NCBI GenBank assembly: GCA_905233165.1
Contig: CAJODL010000006.1
Location: forward strand, 1-64,000
Source of the DNA: an uncultured Prevotella sp.
GTDB lineage: Bacteria > Bacteroidota > Bacteroidia > Bacteroidales > Bacteroidaceae
Direction: 5' to 3'
Length of the DNA stretch: 64,000 nt
Each line of letters starts with the position of its first letter. Position 1 is the stretch's first letter. The position numbers were made by a program, and so were the translations under genes. The notes beneath the pieces were generated by a model. It was not told where the DNA came from and ran no database searches. It worked only from the letters and a program-made list of their open reading frames with translations. This document shows, piece by piece, positions 53,595 to 62,970 of the stretch.

Positions 53595-54793
53595 ATCTCA
53601 TATACGTAGGGTATCTATATCCCGAAACATTATTACGGGAACTAATAGACTTAAAGTCTTACATTGATTTTCCAGCCCACAGTTTTCAGACGGCATTGTT
53701 GAAAGGTCTTTACAAGGCATTCTCGCAAACCAAAGTTATCTCTGCTGCACCTGTTTCTGCTTTTCCTAAAATAAAGAAATGGTATTTTAGGAAACAGGCA
53801 TTCTCGCATCGTGGTGACAACATAGCAAAGGATGTGTATGTAGGATTACTTAATTTTCCAATAATTGCCCTGCTGTCACGTTTTTTGCGCGTGCGCTCCG
53901 AGATAAAGAGTTCCATCAAGAAGGGTGAGAAAAACATCATATTATCTTATGGGCTTCATACTCCGTTCTTATTAGCCGTATTGTCCATGAGAAAGCATGT
54001 AGAGAAAACCTGCATCATTGTGCCTGACCTGCCACAATTCATGACAGGAAAGAGCAACCCTCTATATCGATTTGCAAAGGCTATTGACCGTTGTGTCATC
54101 AACTACTGTATAAAACGCATGGATTCGTTTGTGTTGCTCAGCCCACACATGGCAGAGTTATTGCCAATAGATGGAAAACAAACAGTCGTTGTGGATGGCA
54201 TATATGGTGGAACACCTGATGAAATTTTTTCAACATCAAAGGATGAACACAAGACAATTCTATATATAGGCAAGGCCGAAGAACGTACTGGTATCTATGA
54301 CCTGATTGAGGCATTCAAGCAGATTGATGATCCAGACTACAGATTATGGATAAGAATGTACGGAGATAAGAAAGAATATCTGGATAATGCACGTGAGCGC
54401 ATAAAGGATGACACTCGGATATCCCTTCTGCCACCGATGTCTAGAACCGAACTGTTACAAATTGAAAGAAAAGCTACTGTGCTGGTAAATCCTATCCGTC
54501 CTACACAAACATTTACACGTTACTATTTTCCATCAAAAACTATGGAATATTTGGCATCTGGAACACCAACCATAATGTATAGGCTTGACTGTCTGTCCAA
54601 AGAGTATGATAAATACATACATTATATACCAGAACTCACTATACAATCATTGCGTGATACCATTGTGGACGTGTGCAGTCAGTCTAGTGAAGAGCGTAAC
54701 GATTTCGGAAAAGCAGCAGAAAAATTCATAACAGAACACCGCAATTCCGATGTTCAGGCTGCAAAAATTGCAGACCTAATTTGTAACTTTTAA
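53591..54793 (+). CDS. Family 4 glycosyltransferase
   Basis: A 400-residue GT-B glycosyltransferase. It has an N-terminal acceptor half with IILSYGLHTPFLLAVLSM and a C-terminal donor half (ILYIGKAEERTGIYDLIEAF, then LVNPIRPTQTFTRYYFPSKTMEYLASGTP in two separate motifs). The FPSKTMEYLASG element is the conserved GT4 donor-binding site. It is the last plus-strand gene of the exopolysaccharide run; no terminator hairpin was seen after it. Confidence 0.84.
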   Translation: MNLIYVGYLYPETLLRELIDLKSYIDFPAHSFQTALLKGLYKAFSQTKVISAAPVSAFPKIKKWYFRKQAFSHRGDNIAKDVYVGLLNFPIIALLSRFLRVRSEIKSSIKKGEKNIILSYGLHTPFLLAVLSMRKHVEKTCIIVPDLPQFMTGKSNPLYRFAKAIDRCVINYCIKRMDSFVLLSPHMAELLPIDGKQTVVVDGIYGGTPDEIFSTSKDEHKTILYIGKAEERTGIYDLIEAFKQIDDPDYRLWIRMYGDKKEYLDNARERIKDDTRISLLPPMSRTELLQIERKATVLVNPIRPTQTFTRYYFPSKTMEYLASGTPTIMYRLDCLSKEYDKYIHYIPELTIQSLRDTIVDVCSQSSEERNDFGKAAEKFITEHRNSDVQAAKIADLICNF

Positions 54794-54878
54794 TTGTTTA
54801 GATTATTAGTGTCACGTTAAGATTGGAACGAGCTAAATATTAATCAAATAGCCCTGAAAAGAGAGGATTGTAGTGAGT

Positions 54879-55634
54879 TTAGATTTTTAATTCGAAAATT
54901 TTATAGAGATATTTCATGCCAATCATAAAAGCATTGGTGTAAATGCCATTTTCCCGACAGCCACGTATATCATCCTTGATTAATTGAAGACGACTATTTA
55001 TGTCTCTTGTACTGGCACCACCTGTACGCATAGTAACAAAGTCTACATGGAGGTATTTCGCCCGAATGTGGTGTACCAGAAACAAGCGTACCATCATCTC
55101 GTAGTCTGCACCAATCTTATAATCTGTTTTATATAGTCCGACCTTTCCGAATACCTCGCGTCGACAATAGAAAGACGGATGAGCTGGCATAAAACCAAAG
55201 CGAAGCCATAGCGGACGAAAAAGTTTAGAACTATAGTATCGTATGCATTTATGTGGTTGAGTATCATTAATGAAATGAACGTCCCCATAAACAGCATCAA
55301 CATCTGAATCAACAAAAGCTTTAACCATCCGTTCTATAACGTCATCACTTGTAAAATAGTCATCAGAATTTAGAATACCCACAATATCACCTGATGCCAT
55401 CCTTATACCTTTGTTCATTGCATCATAGATACCATTATCTCTCTCTGATATCCATTTCATACGTCCATCAAACAAAGGTTCATTTTTTCTTATAACATCC
55501 AATGTACCATCTTCTGAACCCCCATCTATAATGATATACTCAATATCCGAATATGTCTGTGACAGAACAGACTTTATGGAGTCATATAGTGTTGAAGCAC
55601 TATTATATGAAACCGTAATTATCGAAACTTTCAT
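54879..55634 (-). CDS. Family 2 glycosyltransferase, WcaA-like
   Basis: A 251-residue GT2 enzyme on the opposite strand to the exopolysaccharide run and convergent with it. VSIITVSYNSASTLYDSI begins the fold, IIDGGSEDGT and DNGIYDAMNKGI follow, and LNSDDYF holds the DxD-like site. It is similar in plan to the enzyme at 34663, so the run is flanked by two related transferases. The start at 55634 (MKVSII) is preferred over an in-frame ATG 33 bases upstream that adds a polar extension. Confidence 0.86.
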   Translation of the reverse strand: MKVSIITVSYNSASTLYDSIKSVLSQTYSDIEYIIIDGGSEDGTLDVIRKNEPLFDGRMKWISERDNGIYDAMNKGIRMASGDIVGILNSDDYFTSDDVIERMVKAFVDSDVDAVYGDVHFINDTQPHKCIRYYSSKLFRPLWLRFGFMPAHPSFYCRREVFGKVGLYKTDYKIGADYEMMVRLFLVHHIRAKYLHVDFVTMRTGGASTRDINSRLQLIKDDIRGCRENGIYTNAFMIGMKYLYKIFELKI

Positions 55635-55690
55635 GTTGGATTGATTTGATAAATCAACGCAAAACATTACAAAATATTGCCCGATTTTTA

Positions 55691-55756
55691 TTCCCTTACC
55701 GGGAACGTTTTGTTCCCATACTGGGAAACAATTATTCCCACGGCGGGAACAAATTC
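55691..55756. promoter_or_regulatory. Three TTCCC-N5-GGGAA palindromes at 22-bp spacing
   Basis: Copies begin at 55691, 55713 and 55735. The arms are invariant (TTCCC and GGGAA) while the centres (TTACC, ATACT, ACGGC) and linkers vary. This points to selected protein-binding sites on one face of the helix. The stretch 55635-56187 has no gene other than what is listed here. Confidence 0.75.
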
Positions 55757-55813
55757 TTAACTGGAGAGCTGGGGCGTAGTTCCTTATTTAAAATAAGACA
55801 TTCAATAAGGACT

Positions 55814-55897
55814 GGTTATTGAACAATAAGCACTGGTTATTGAATGACAAAGGCAGGTTATTCAAAAATAACGACCGGTTATTGAAAAAATCCCTCA
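55814..55897. promoter_or_regulatory. Four GGTTATT repeats at 21-bp spacing
   Basis: GGTTATT starts at 55814, 55835, 55856 and 55877, mostly followed by GAA and preceded by ACT or CA/CC. A partial unit (TTCAATAAGGACT) precedes the first and forms an inverted pair with it. The 21-bp period equals two helical turns. It lies 58 bases after the TTCCC array. Confidence 0.75.
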
Positions 55898-56049
55898 TCT
55901 CTCCCTTATACCCTCACAAAGCCCCTATATATGGGGAGTCATAAAATTCATCTCCCCCTTCATCTCTCCCCTATTCTCCCCCTTTTAGGATCCAATGATT
56001 TTTTCTATTTTTTTCCCTAAAAATGTCACCAAACTTTTTTGGAAAAAAC

Positions 56050-56080
56050 TTGCGTATTTCATTATTTTTTTGTACCTTTG
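56050..56080 (+). promoter_or_regulatory. Promoter of the small ORF and DUF6078-like gene
   Basis: TTG (56050-56052), a 20-base spacer and TACCTTTG (56073-56080). The transcript would begin near 56085, about 100 bases before the 58-codon frame, with AAAGGAG at 56150-56157 in the leader. Confidence 0.75.
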
Positions 56081-56187
56081 CATCGTTCTAAGGAACATCT
56101 CGGCTAACATGCCATGAGAAGCACGAAATACACTAAGAAAAAAGAATAAAGGAGTTAGTTTAACCTAATTAATTTAATTTATTATCA

Positions 56188-56364
56188 ATGACGAAAAACA
56201 CCTTAATGAATGGGGAAATTATGGATGTTTCCCTCGACACAACGCTCGTTATCGAACTGTTTCTCAATGAGAATCATCTCTCCCGTCCCAAACTCCCCTA
56301 TTTTCGGGACATCTCGAGGGTTGACGGGAGAGATGAGAGATTCTTTGTAAAATTATTAATTTAA
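56188..56364 (+). CDS. Possible 58-residue small protein, unknown
   Basis: A frame from ATG 56188 to TAA 56362 encodes 58 residues (start MTKNTLMNGEIMDV, end DERFFVKLLI) and stops seven bases before the next ATG. It follows a consensus promoter. Against it: no close ribosome site and no recognised family, and a strong hairpin occupies its second half, so the stretch could instead be a structured leader. Both readings are possible. Confidence 0.38.
   Translation: MTKNTLMNGEIMDVSLDTTLVIELFLNENHLSRPKLPYFRDISRVDGRDERFFVKLLI
56275..56335. promoter_or_regulatory. Long hairpin with a competing inner pairing
   Basis: CATCTCTCCCGTC (56275-56287) is the perfect complement of GACGGGAGAGATG (56323-56335). 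An inner GTCCC (56285-56289) with GGGAC (56306-56310) shares three bases with it, so the two folds exclude each other. The structure ends 36 bases before the DUF6078-like start. Confidence 0.65.
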
Positions 56365-56371
56365 TAATAAA

Positions 56372-56809
56372 ATGGATCAAGATTTAGAAATTAAAAATAT
56401 TCCGTCTGGGTATAAACTTTGCTTCAACGAAGCATGCCAATTACGTGAAAAATGTATGCACTATCAGGCTTATCTGCGCAGGCCTGAAACGGTGCTTGGC
56501 GGACCAGCCATCTATCCTGATGCATGGAAGAACGGCCAATGTGAGCGATACAATGAAGTCAAGATGGTGAGAAAAGCGTGGGGATTCACGCGTATTTATA
56601 ATAATGTGCCACAATATCTGAGGGCTACAGCACGCCGTGAGGTCAGCAATTATTTCAGCAGAGGTTGCGGACCTTATTACCGCTACCATAGTGGTGAAAA
56701 CAAACTCAAGCCCAAACAGCAGGCGGACATTATGGCCATTCTCGCCAAATATGGCCCTACAGAAGGCTTAGCCTTCGACCATTACGAAACGAGTTGGGAC
56801 TTTGACTGA
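56372..56809 (+). CDS. Small cysteine-containing protein, DUF6078-like
   Basis: A 145-residue soluble protein. Cysteines at about 17, 22 and 28 in the N-terminal third (LCFNEACQLREKC) and one in NGQCERY could bind a metal. The rest is helical and basic (VPQYLRATARREVSNYF), ending in a charged tail. It resembles, by recall, DUF6078 proteins of Bacteroidales, with no known function. It has its own promoter region with phased repeat arrays and hairpin upstream, and a terminator downstream. It could be a DNA- or RNA-binding regulator; that is only a guess. Confidence 0.7.
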   Translation: MDQDLEIKNIPSGYKLCFNEACQLREKCMHYQAYLRRPETVLGGPAIYPDAWKNGQCERYNEVKMVRKAWGFTRIYNNVPQYLRATARREVSNYFSRGCGPYYRYHSGENKLKPKQQADIMAILAKYGPTEGLAFDHYETSWDFD

Positions 56810-56819
56810 CAATTCTATT

Positions 56820-56851
56820 AAGGTGCGACCTCAAAGTTGCGCCTTTTTTTT
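56820..56851 (+). terminator. Terminator of the DUF6078-like gene
   Basis: AAGGTGCGA (56820-56828) pairs, with wobbles, with TTGCGCCTT (56837-56845), followed by a run of eight Ts. Confidence 0.85.
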
Positions 56852-56868
56852 GAAATATGTGGTTTTTC

Positions 56869-56900
56869 TTGCGTAATTGAAAAATTATTTATAATTTTGC
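56869..56900 (+). promoter_or_regulatory. Promoter of the DUF1599 gene
   Basis: TTG (56869-56871), a 21-base spacer and TAATTTTG (56893-56900). The ATG follows after nine bases, so the leader is only about five bases. Confidence 0.7.
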
Positions 56901-56909
56901 AGCCACTAT

Positions 56910-57467
56910 ATGAAAAGACCAGATACTAATAAGGAATTTCAGGCTGCTATGGCAGAATGTCGTGAGATTTTCTCGAAGAAACTATACGACTACAAACCTT
57001 CTTGGCGCATGCTGAGACCATCGTCGCTGACTGACCAGCTCTTTATCAAGGCGAAGCGCATCAGAACGCTCGAAGTGACAGGAGAATCACTGGTGGGCGA
57101 AGGTATTCTGCCTGAGTTTATGGCGTTAATCAACTACGGCATCATCGGCCTCATCCAACTGAGGAAGGGTTATGCCGACAAGGTGGATATGACGAACGAC
57201 GAGGCTATGGCGCTCTACGACGAGCATGCCAGAGAGTGCCTGGAGCTGATGCAGAAGAAAAACCATGACTATGGTGAGGCCTGGCGCGACATGAGGGTCA
57301 GTTCCTATACTGACATCATCCTAACAAAACTGGAGCGCATAAAGGAGATTGAGGACAAGAATGGTGTGACCATCGCATCGGAGGGTATTGACTCCAACAT
57401 CATGGACATCATCAACTATTCTGTCTTTGCTGTCATAAAGCTGTCGCCATTGCCACAGAAGGCTTGA
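56910..57467 (+). CDS. DUF1599 family protein
   Basis: A 185-residue soluble protein made of two similar halves: KLYDYKPSWRMLRPSSLTDQL near the start is echoed by KNHDYGEAWRDMRVSSYTDII in the second half, a duplication typical of DUF1599, which has been linked to nucleotide modification. Its function here is unknown. It has its own promoter with a very short leader. The stop overlaps the next gene's ATG by one base, so the two are coupled. Confidence 0.85.
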   Translation: MKRPDTNKEFQAAMAECREIFSKKLYDYKPSWRMLRPSSLTDQLFIKAKRIRTLEVTGESLVGEGILPEFMALINYGIIGLIQLRKGYADKVDMTNDEAMALYDEHARECLELMQKKNHDYGEAWRDMRVSSYTDIILTKLERIKEIEDKNGVTIASEGIDSNIMDIINYSVFAVIKLSPLPQKA

Positions 57468-58594
57468 TGAAGAAGGCTGTCGTAAACATATCGAGATTTA
57501 TCGTTGCCGCAGTATTCCTGTTTTCGGGATTTGTAAAGGCTGTCGATCCACTTGGCACACAATACAAGCTGCAAGACTATCTGGAGGCGATGGGAGTCTC
57601 GAACGACTTGATAGCTGACTGGCAGACACTTGGAGCATCAATCCTGCTGTCACTGACAGAATTTGTCATCGGAGCGATGTTGCTGTTTGCAATCAATCGC
57701 CGAGTGGTTTCAAAGCTGGCCCTGCTCTTCATGCTCATCATGACAGGCCTGACAGTGTGGATATACATCGACGACCCTGTGAGCGACTGCGGATGCTTTG
57801 GCGACGCAATAATACTGAGCAATGGGGCAACCTTGCTGAAGAACATCATTCTTCTGGCTGCAACAACAGCAATAGCAGCATATCCTCTGCTGATGCCAAG
57901 GTTCATATCGCTGAAGAAGCAATGGATGATATTCAACCTATCTGCCTTCGGAATACTGACACTATCGGCATACTCGCTGTACTATCTGCCACCGATAGAC
58001 TTCCGCCCATACCACATAGGGGCCAACATTCCAGAGGGGATGAAGATGCCTGAGGGAGCAGAGCAGCCGGTACTGGAGACAACCTTTATACTGGAGAAAA
58101 ATGGCGAGAGGAAAGAGTTCACGCTGGACAACTATCCTGACAGCACCTGGACCTTCATCGACTCGAAGACAAAGGTGATAAAGAAGGGCTATGAGCCGCC
58201 AATTCATGACTTCAGCATCGTGAGGCTCTCCGACGACCAGGATATCACAGAACAGGTATTGGACCACAAAGGCTATACCCTACTGCTGATTGCTCCGCAC
58301 TTGGAAAATGCCGATGACGGGTGTTTCGGAAAAATCGATGAAATCTATGAATTTTCACTCGAAAGGAGCGTTCCTTTCTACTGTCTGACGGCAAGCATCG
58401 GAGAAGGCATAGAACGCTGGATAGACACCACAGGAGCAGAATACCCTTTCTGTAATACGGACGAGACGACATTGAAGACTATAATAAGGAGCAATCCGGG
58501 ACTGGTAATGCTAAAGGACGGAACAGTCGTTGGGAAATGGAGTCACAACAGTCTTCCGGGGAAAGAAGAACTTCTGGTGATAATTAAAAATTAA
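57467..58594 (+). CDS. DoxX-like membrane protein, BT_3928 family
   Basis: A 375-residue protein. Four or five N-terminal helices form a DoxX/MauE-like domain (ISRFIVAAVFLFSGFVKAVDPLG, with the DPVSDCGCFGDAI motif near residue 105), and a soluble extracytoplasmic part from about residue 175 follows, probably thioredoxin-like (LLLIAPHLENADDGC). The CGCFG and DDGC cysteines suggest a redox role. The last residues and stop come from a heptamer repeat. ATG 57467 is used rather than the adjacent TTG. Confidence 0.8.
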   Translation: MKKAVVNISRFIVAAVFLFSGFVKAVDPLGTQYKLQDYLEAMGVSNDLIADWQTLGASILLSLTEFVIGAMLLFAINRRVVSKLALLFMLIMTGLTVWIYIDDPVSDCGCFGDAIILSNGATLLKNIILLAATTAIAAYPLLMPRFISLKKQWMIFNLSAFGILTLSAYSLYYLPPIDFRPYHIGANIPEGMKMPEGAEQPVLETTFILEKNGERKEFTLDNYPDSTWTFIDSKTKVIKKGYEPPIHDFSIVRLSDDQDITEQVLDHKGYTLLLIAPHLENADDGCFGKIDEIYEFSLERSVPFYCLTASIGEGIERWIDTTGAEYPFCNTDETTLKTIIRSNPGLVMLKDGTVVGKWSHNSLPGKEELLVIIKN

Positions 58595-58616
58595 GAATTT
58601 TGAATTAAGAATTAAA
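58582..58616. repeat. Heptamer spacer repeat, five units
   Basis: AATTAAA, AATTAAG, AATTTTG, AATTAAG, AATTAAA. It overlaps and supplies the stop codon of the BT_3928-like gene and fills the spacer before tpiA. Confidence 0.88.
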
Positions 58617-58665
58617 GACCTATAAGGCTTATAATTATAAAACATTATTAATAAGAAAGAAAACT

Positions 58666-59418
58666 ATGAGAAAGAAAATCGTAGCAGGTAACTGGAAAAT
58701 GAACAAGAACCTGCAAGAGGGTATCGCTCTCGCAAAGGAACTGACAGAAGTAGTAAAGAACCCTAACTGTGGCGTTATCATCGGCACACCATTCATCCAC
58801 CTTGCAAGCGTTGCTGACGTTATCAAGGGCAGCTGCATCGAGCTCAGCGCTGAGAACTGCGCAGACAAGGCTTCTGGTGCTTACACAGGTGAAGTAAGTG
58901 CTGAGATGGTTAAGTCAACTGGTGCACAGTACGTTATTCTGGGTCACTCAGAGCGTCGCGAATACTATCATGAGACACCAGAAATCCTGAAGGAAAAGGT
59001 TGAGTTGGCTCTCGCTAACGGCCTGAAGGTTATCTTCTGCATCGGCGAATCTCTCGCAGAGCGTGAGGCTAACAAGCAGAACGAGGTAGTAAAGGCAGAA
59101 CTCGCTGGTAGCGTATTCCACCTCTCTGCTGAGCAGTGGAAGAACATCATCATCGCTTACGAACCAATCTGGGCTATCGGCACAGGTAAGACAGCTACAG
59201 CTGAGCAGGCAGAAGAGATTCATGCCTACATCCGCTCTTGCGTAGCAGAGGTTTATGGTGCACAGGCTGCTGACGACACAACTATCCTCTATGGTGGCTC
59301 TTGCAAGGCAAGCAACGCTCCTGAGCTCTTCGCTAAGCCTGACATCGACGGTGGCCTTATCGGTGGCGCATCACTCAAGGCTGCTGACTTCAAGGGTATC
59401 ATTGATGCTTGGGGATAA
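58666..59418 (+). CDS. tpiA: Triosephosphate isomerase
   Basis: A 250-residue glycolytic TIM barrel of normal length. It has GNWKMNK at residues 8-14 (catalytic Lys), the catalytic His in GHSERREYY (about residue 95), the catalytic Glu in [14 protein letters not shown] (about 168) and [10 protein letters not shown] for phosphate binding. Codons are strongly biased, as expected for high expression. The SPOR gene begins ten bases after its stop. Confidence 0.97.
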   Translation: MRKKIVAGNWKMNKNLQEGIALAKELTEVVKNPNCGVIIGTPFIHLASVADVIKGSCIELSAENCADKASGAYTGEVSAEMVKSTGAQYVILGHSERREYYHETPEILKEKVELALANGLKVIFCIGESLAEREANKQNEVVKAELAGSVFHLSAEQWKNIIIAYEPIWAIGTGKTATAEQAEEIHAYIRSCVAEVYGAQAADDTTILYGGSCKASNAPELFAKPDIDGGLIGGASLKAADFKGIIDAWG

Positions 59419-59428
59419 AAAAACAATA

Positions 59429-59989
59429 ATGAAAAAAATAATATCTATATTTTGTCTGGCATTGGTGGCACTAACCACCAATGCACAGACTTTTCTTGAC
59501 AACCTACAGAAAGAACAGGCCGGACAAGGTTCCGTTACTGTCATAGAAGATCCAGAAATTGACTCACTCGTCAACGGCAATGGAGGACCTGTTATACCAG
59601 ATCCTGTCGTACAACGACCAGTCCGCAAACAGGAGGCAAAGAAAACGCTTACACCTGAAGAGGAAGAAGCAGAAAATCTTGCACGAGTGCTTGACACCCG
59701 CAAGAAGATAATGAGCAACTCTTACAAGACACGGGGATATCGGGTTCAGGTTTATTCTGGAGGTAGCACACGCACAGACCGCCAACAGGCAGAGACGACT
59801 GGTGCTGTCATGAAGACAAACTTCCCTAACGAGCCAATTTACGTACACTTCTATTCTCCCTCATGGAAATGTCGCATGGGAAACTACAAAAACATAAATG
59901 AGGCCCGTGAGGTTCTGGCAAAAGTTAAGAAATTAGGCTACAAAGATGCCTGCATAATAAAAGGAACCATTACCTTAAGAAGACAGTAA
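59429..59989 (+). CDS. SPOR domain protein
   Basis: A 186-residue exported protein with a signal peptide ([17 protein letters not shown]). After a short Pro-rich and charged linker, residues 110-186 form a SPOR domain ([19 protein letters not shown], then the last strand [14 protein letters not shown]). SPOR domains bind denuded peptidoglycan, so a role in cell-wall remodelling or division is likely. The start at 59429 gives a proper signal peptide; a longer frame begins inside tpiA. Confidence 0.87.
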   Translation: MKKIISIFCLALVALTTNAQTFLDNLQKEQAGQGSVTVIEDPEIDSLVNGNGGPVIPDPVVQRPVRKQEAKKTLTPEEEEAENLARVLDTRKKIMSNSYKTRGYRVQVYSGGSTRTDRQQAETTGAVMKTNFPNEPIYVHFYSPSWKCRMGNYKNINEAREVLAKVKKLGYKDACIIKGTITLRRQ

Positions 59990-60000
59990 TAGTATCTTCG

Positions 60001-60762
60001 ATGAAATCAATGAAATTCATATCTTGGAATGTCAACGGCTTAAGAGCCTGTGTAGGAAAGGGATTTGATACCATTTTCAACGAATTGGATGCAGATTTCT
60101 TCTGTCTGCAGGAAACAAAAATGCAAGCCGGACAGCTCGACTTGCCTTTCTTAGGATATGAATCATATTGGAACTATGCCGAGAAAAAAGGATATTCCGG
60201 CACCGCCATATACACCAAGCACAAACCTCTGTCAGTACGCTACGGCATAGGAATAGAGGAGCATGACCACGAGGGAAGAGTCATAACCTTGGAGTATGAA
60301 GACTTCTTCTTCATCACAGTATATGTGCCAAATGCGCAAGATGGCCTGAGGCGTCTTGACTATCGCATGAAATGGGAGGATGACTTCCTTAACTACGTCA
60401 AAGAGTTAGACCGTCAGAAGCCAGTTATCTTCTGTGGCGACCTGAATGTAGCACACGAGGAAATAGACTTAAAGAATCCCAAAACTAATCACAACAACCC
60501 AGGTTTTACAGACGAAGAGCGAGGAAAGTTCACTACCCTACTGCAATCGGGCTTCAAGGACACATTCCGCACCTTGCACCCAGATGACGAGACTTATTCG
60601 TGGTGGTCATACCGTTTTCATGCCCGCGAAAAGAATATAGGGTGGCGCATCGATTACTTTGTGGTATCAGAAAGGCTGATGCCACAAGTGACATCAGCCT
60701 CTATACATACGGAGATTATGGGCTCCGATCATTGTCCTGTAGAATTGATACTCGGCAAGTAA
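60001..60762 (+). CDS. xth: Exodeoxyribonuclease III / AP endonuclease
   Basis: A 253-residue enzyme of base-excision repair. [13 protein letters not shown] is the N-terminal Asn site, LQETKMQAG holds the metal-binding Glu, [12 protein letters not shown] and [16 protein letters not shown] follow, and [12 protein letters not shown] ends it with the catalytic Asp-His. The length is usual. Met1 and Met4 are both possible starts. The 3' end overlaps the convergent PL11 gene by 34 bases. Confidence 0.95.
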   Translation: MKSMKFISWNVNGLRACVGKGFDTIFNELDADFFCLQETKMQAGQLDLPFLGYESYWNYAEKKGYSGTAIYTKHKPLSVRYGIGIEEHDHEGRVITLEYEDFFFITVYVPNAQDGLRRLDYRMKWEDDFLNYVKELDRQKPVIFCGDLNVAHEEIDLKNPKTNHNNPGFTDEERGKFTTLLQSGFKDTFRTLHPDDETYSWWSYRFHAREKNIGWRIDYFVVSERLMPQVTSASIHTEIMGSDHCPVELILGK

Positions 60763-62795
60763 TAGCTGAGGTGTGGGGGTTGGTTGTATGCTACATTCTG
60801 CCAACATATTCCCATTCTGTATATGTGATCGTGCATCAATGTTACTACACGATATTCTGTAGGAATATTGGTCGTAAATATATTAAGGTGTGAGTTGTCA
60901 CTTGCATCATACAGTATAATCTCTTCACGCCAATCGCCAAACAAATCGGCTTGCAGACAAGGTGTTGCCTTTGTGCCGTTGCACGAAGCTGAATTGCCGT
61001 AGCTGCTGAATGAGAATATACTTTGCGTACCATCACCCATCCACTTTGCTACATAATAGTTCTGTTGGCGACGCTGCATTCCTCGTCCCTGCATCATTCG
61101 ACTCCTAATAGAATCTTGTCCCATCTGCGGACGCTCTCCACGTTGTCTGTCGCGCCCCATACCACGTTGGCCTCCACCCCATTGGCCTCGCTGACCTCCT
61201 TGTCCGCGGAAAGCGTCATTGCCCCATGTGCCTGGCTTCTGACCGGCGCTACCGTTACCTATCAGCTCATCCAATAAATCACCGTCCCAATATATACGGA
61301 AGTTCTGTGGAGTCCAGCCTTGTGTCTCAGCAATAACAGAACCATCAATACTATGAATCTTCTTCTCTGCAGAGCACCAGAACTCGCTACCTCTGTGGAA
61401 ACCATCTATATCTGCTGCTATACCACGACCAGTATCTTCATCAGCAAAGGTACGGAAGAGTATCTCTCCTGTTCTTGCATCACTCAAAGCAGAGCCGTGT
61501 TGACCTGATTCATACACCATGAAATACTCCAGTCCCTTTCTGTCTGGGTCTAAGTCTCCAAGATGCTGGGCATCTCCGTGTCCCAAACCAGTATTATACA
61601 GGGTCTTACCATCATCGTCTATTGCTGCAGCTCCGAAGATAATCTCATCCTTGCCGTCATTATCCACATCGCCAACAGCAATGCTGTGAGCGCCCTGTCC
61701 GTAAACAGAGTGAGGACCTGGCGTCTCACTCTTATGGAGCCAACGGGTCTTGAGTTCTTTTCCGTCGAAGTCAACAGCCCACAGATATGCTCTGGTATAG
61801 TATCCACGACACATAACAGCAGAGGGGTTCTCCTTCTTGCCTCCGAGGAATGCTACGCATGCGAGATAGCGCTCTCCCCTATTGCCTTTTCCGTTCTTGT
61901 CGCCCCATTCATGACTCGCATATTTTGGAGAACCGCCAACGCCAAAGGCTCTATTTGGATTATAGAAGACAGTATGAACCGCATGACCATCTTTGCCAGA
62001 GAAGACCGTCAGATACTCAGGACCATCTATAACATGTCCTGTTCTGTGACGATAGTCAGCGTCATTATCTGCATTTCTGATTTCGTCATCTGTGGCTGCT
62101 AAAGTAACGAAGTCTCCTTTACCATCTTTGCTACCAGGTGCTGTCTTACATATCAGTTCCGCCTTACCATCGCCATCGAAGTCATATACCATAAACTGAG
62201 TATAATGGGCCCCTGCACGGATGTTCTTACCTAAAGAAATACGCCACATCAGTATTCCTTCAGGCTTATAGCAATCGATATACACTTCACCAGTATATCC
62301 TGAATGAGAATTATCATGAGAATTACTTGGATCCCACTTTAGTATTATCTCATAATCGCCATCTCCATCCACATCAGCAGTAGAGCAGTCATTTGGAGTA
62401 TAGGAGCATGTGCTGCCATCAGGCATTTCCTGCTCTAATGGACGAATCAGAGGTACAGAGAGATAGGGCTTATCCCAAGGTTTTACCTCATCACTTGTTT
62501 CCTCGACAGAACCTTTAACTATTGTCTGAACACAATAGTGACTGTCCTTTGTACCAAAGGAATCTGTAAAACATGTCTCACGAGCAAGATTTTCCGCTAT
62601 AACTTCTCCATTACGCAAAAGATTAAAAGTCGTCTTGGGAGCATCCGTTGACAAGAAACGCCAACTGATAAAATTGCCCTTTTCTGCAGGCACAGCAACG
62701 ACTCCACGAGACAAACGCTCTATATACGTTTGGGCAGAAATTCCTAATGAAGAAAGTAACAGAATCGCTAAAAGTAGGTTTATTTTTTTCATCAT
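60729..62795 (-). CDS. Rhamnogalacturonan lyase, PL11 family
   Basis: A 688-residue secreted lyase with a signal peptide (about residues 1-22). PL11 enzymes cleave the rhamnose-galacturonate backbone of pectin by beta-elimination. The eight-bladed propeller is marked by calcium-binding [20 protein letters not shown] and [10 protein letters not shown] loops. Residues 512-578 are a Gly/Arg/Gln-rich insert ([18 protein letters not shown] and similar) before the conserved [10 protein letters not shown], not usual for the family. Products would be finished by GH105 at 7361 and taken up by the divergent transporter. The 3' end overlaps xth. Confidence 0.9.
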   Translation of the reverse strand: MMKKINLLLAILLLSSLGISAQTYIERLSRGVVAVPAEKGNFISWRFLSTDAPKTTFNLLRNGEVIAENLARETCFTDSFGTKDSHYCVQTIVKGSVEETSDEVKPWDKPYLSVPLIRPLEQEMPDGSTCSYTPNDCSTADVDGDGDYEIILKWDPSNSHDNSHSGYTGEVYIDCYKPEGILMWRISLGKNIRAGAHYTQFMVYDFDGDGKAELICKTAPGSKDGKGDFVTLAATDDEIRNADNDADYRHRTGHVIDGPEYLTVFSGKDGHAVHTVFYNPNRAFGVGGSPKYASHEWGDKNGKGNRGERYLACVAFLGGKKENPSAVMCRGYYTRAYLWAVDFDGKELKTRWLHKSETPGPHSVYGQGAHSIAVGDVDNDGKDEIIFGAAAIDDDGKTLYNTGLGHGDAQHLGDLDPDRKGLEYFMVYESGQHGSALSDARTGEILFRTFADEDTGRGIAADIDGFHRGSEFWCSAEKKIHSIDGSVIAETQGWTPQNFRIYWDGDLLDELIGNGSAGQKPGTWGNDAFRGQGGQRGQWGGGQRGMGRDRQRGERPQMGQDSIRSRMMQGRGMQRRQQNYYVAKWMGDGTQSIFSFSSYGNSASCNGTKATPCLQADLFGDWREEIILYDASDNSHLNIFTTNIPTEYRVVTLMHDHIYRMGICWQNVAYNQPPHLSYYLPSINSTGQ

Positions 62796-62920
62796 TTTAG
62801 GATAGTGTGTTTGATTTACATTTAATATATAGACGCACGAAAAGATAAAAAGGTTAAGTTAATTTTTCTTAATTAAGAAAGAACATACCTTTAAGTTAGA
62901 CGTCATTCAACTTTTTTTTG

Positions 62921-62928
62921 TACTTTTG
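62921..62928 (+). promoter_or_regulatory. Promoter element of the MFS transporter
   Basis: TACTTTTG at 62921-62928, about 42 bases before the ATG. A clear upstream TTTG at the right distance was not found. Confidence 0.5.
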
Positions 62929-62970
62929 CAAAACCGAATTCAAAAAGCAATTAACTAAAACAATAAAAAT

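Noticed and set aside
55691..55897. CRISPR-like array
   Set aside because: Repeats are very short with conserved cores only, linkers of similar length are not spacer-like, periods are 21-22 bp and no cas gene is present.
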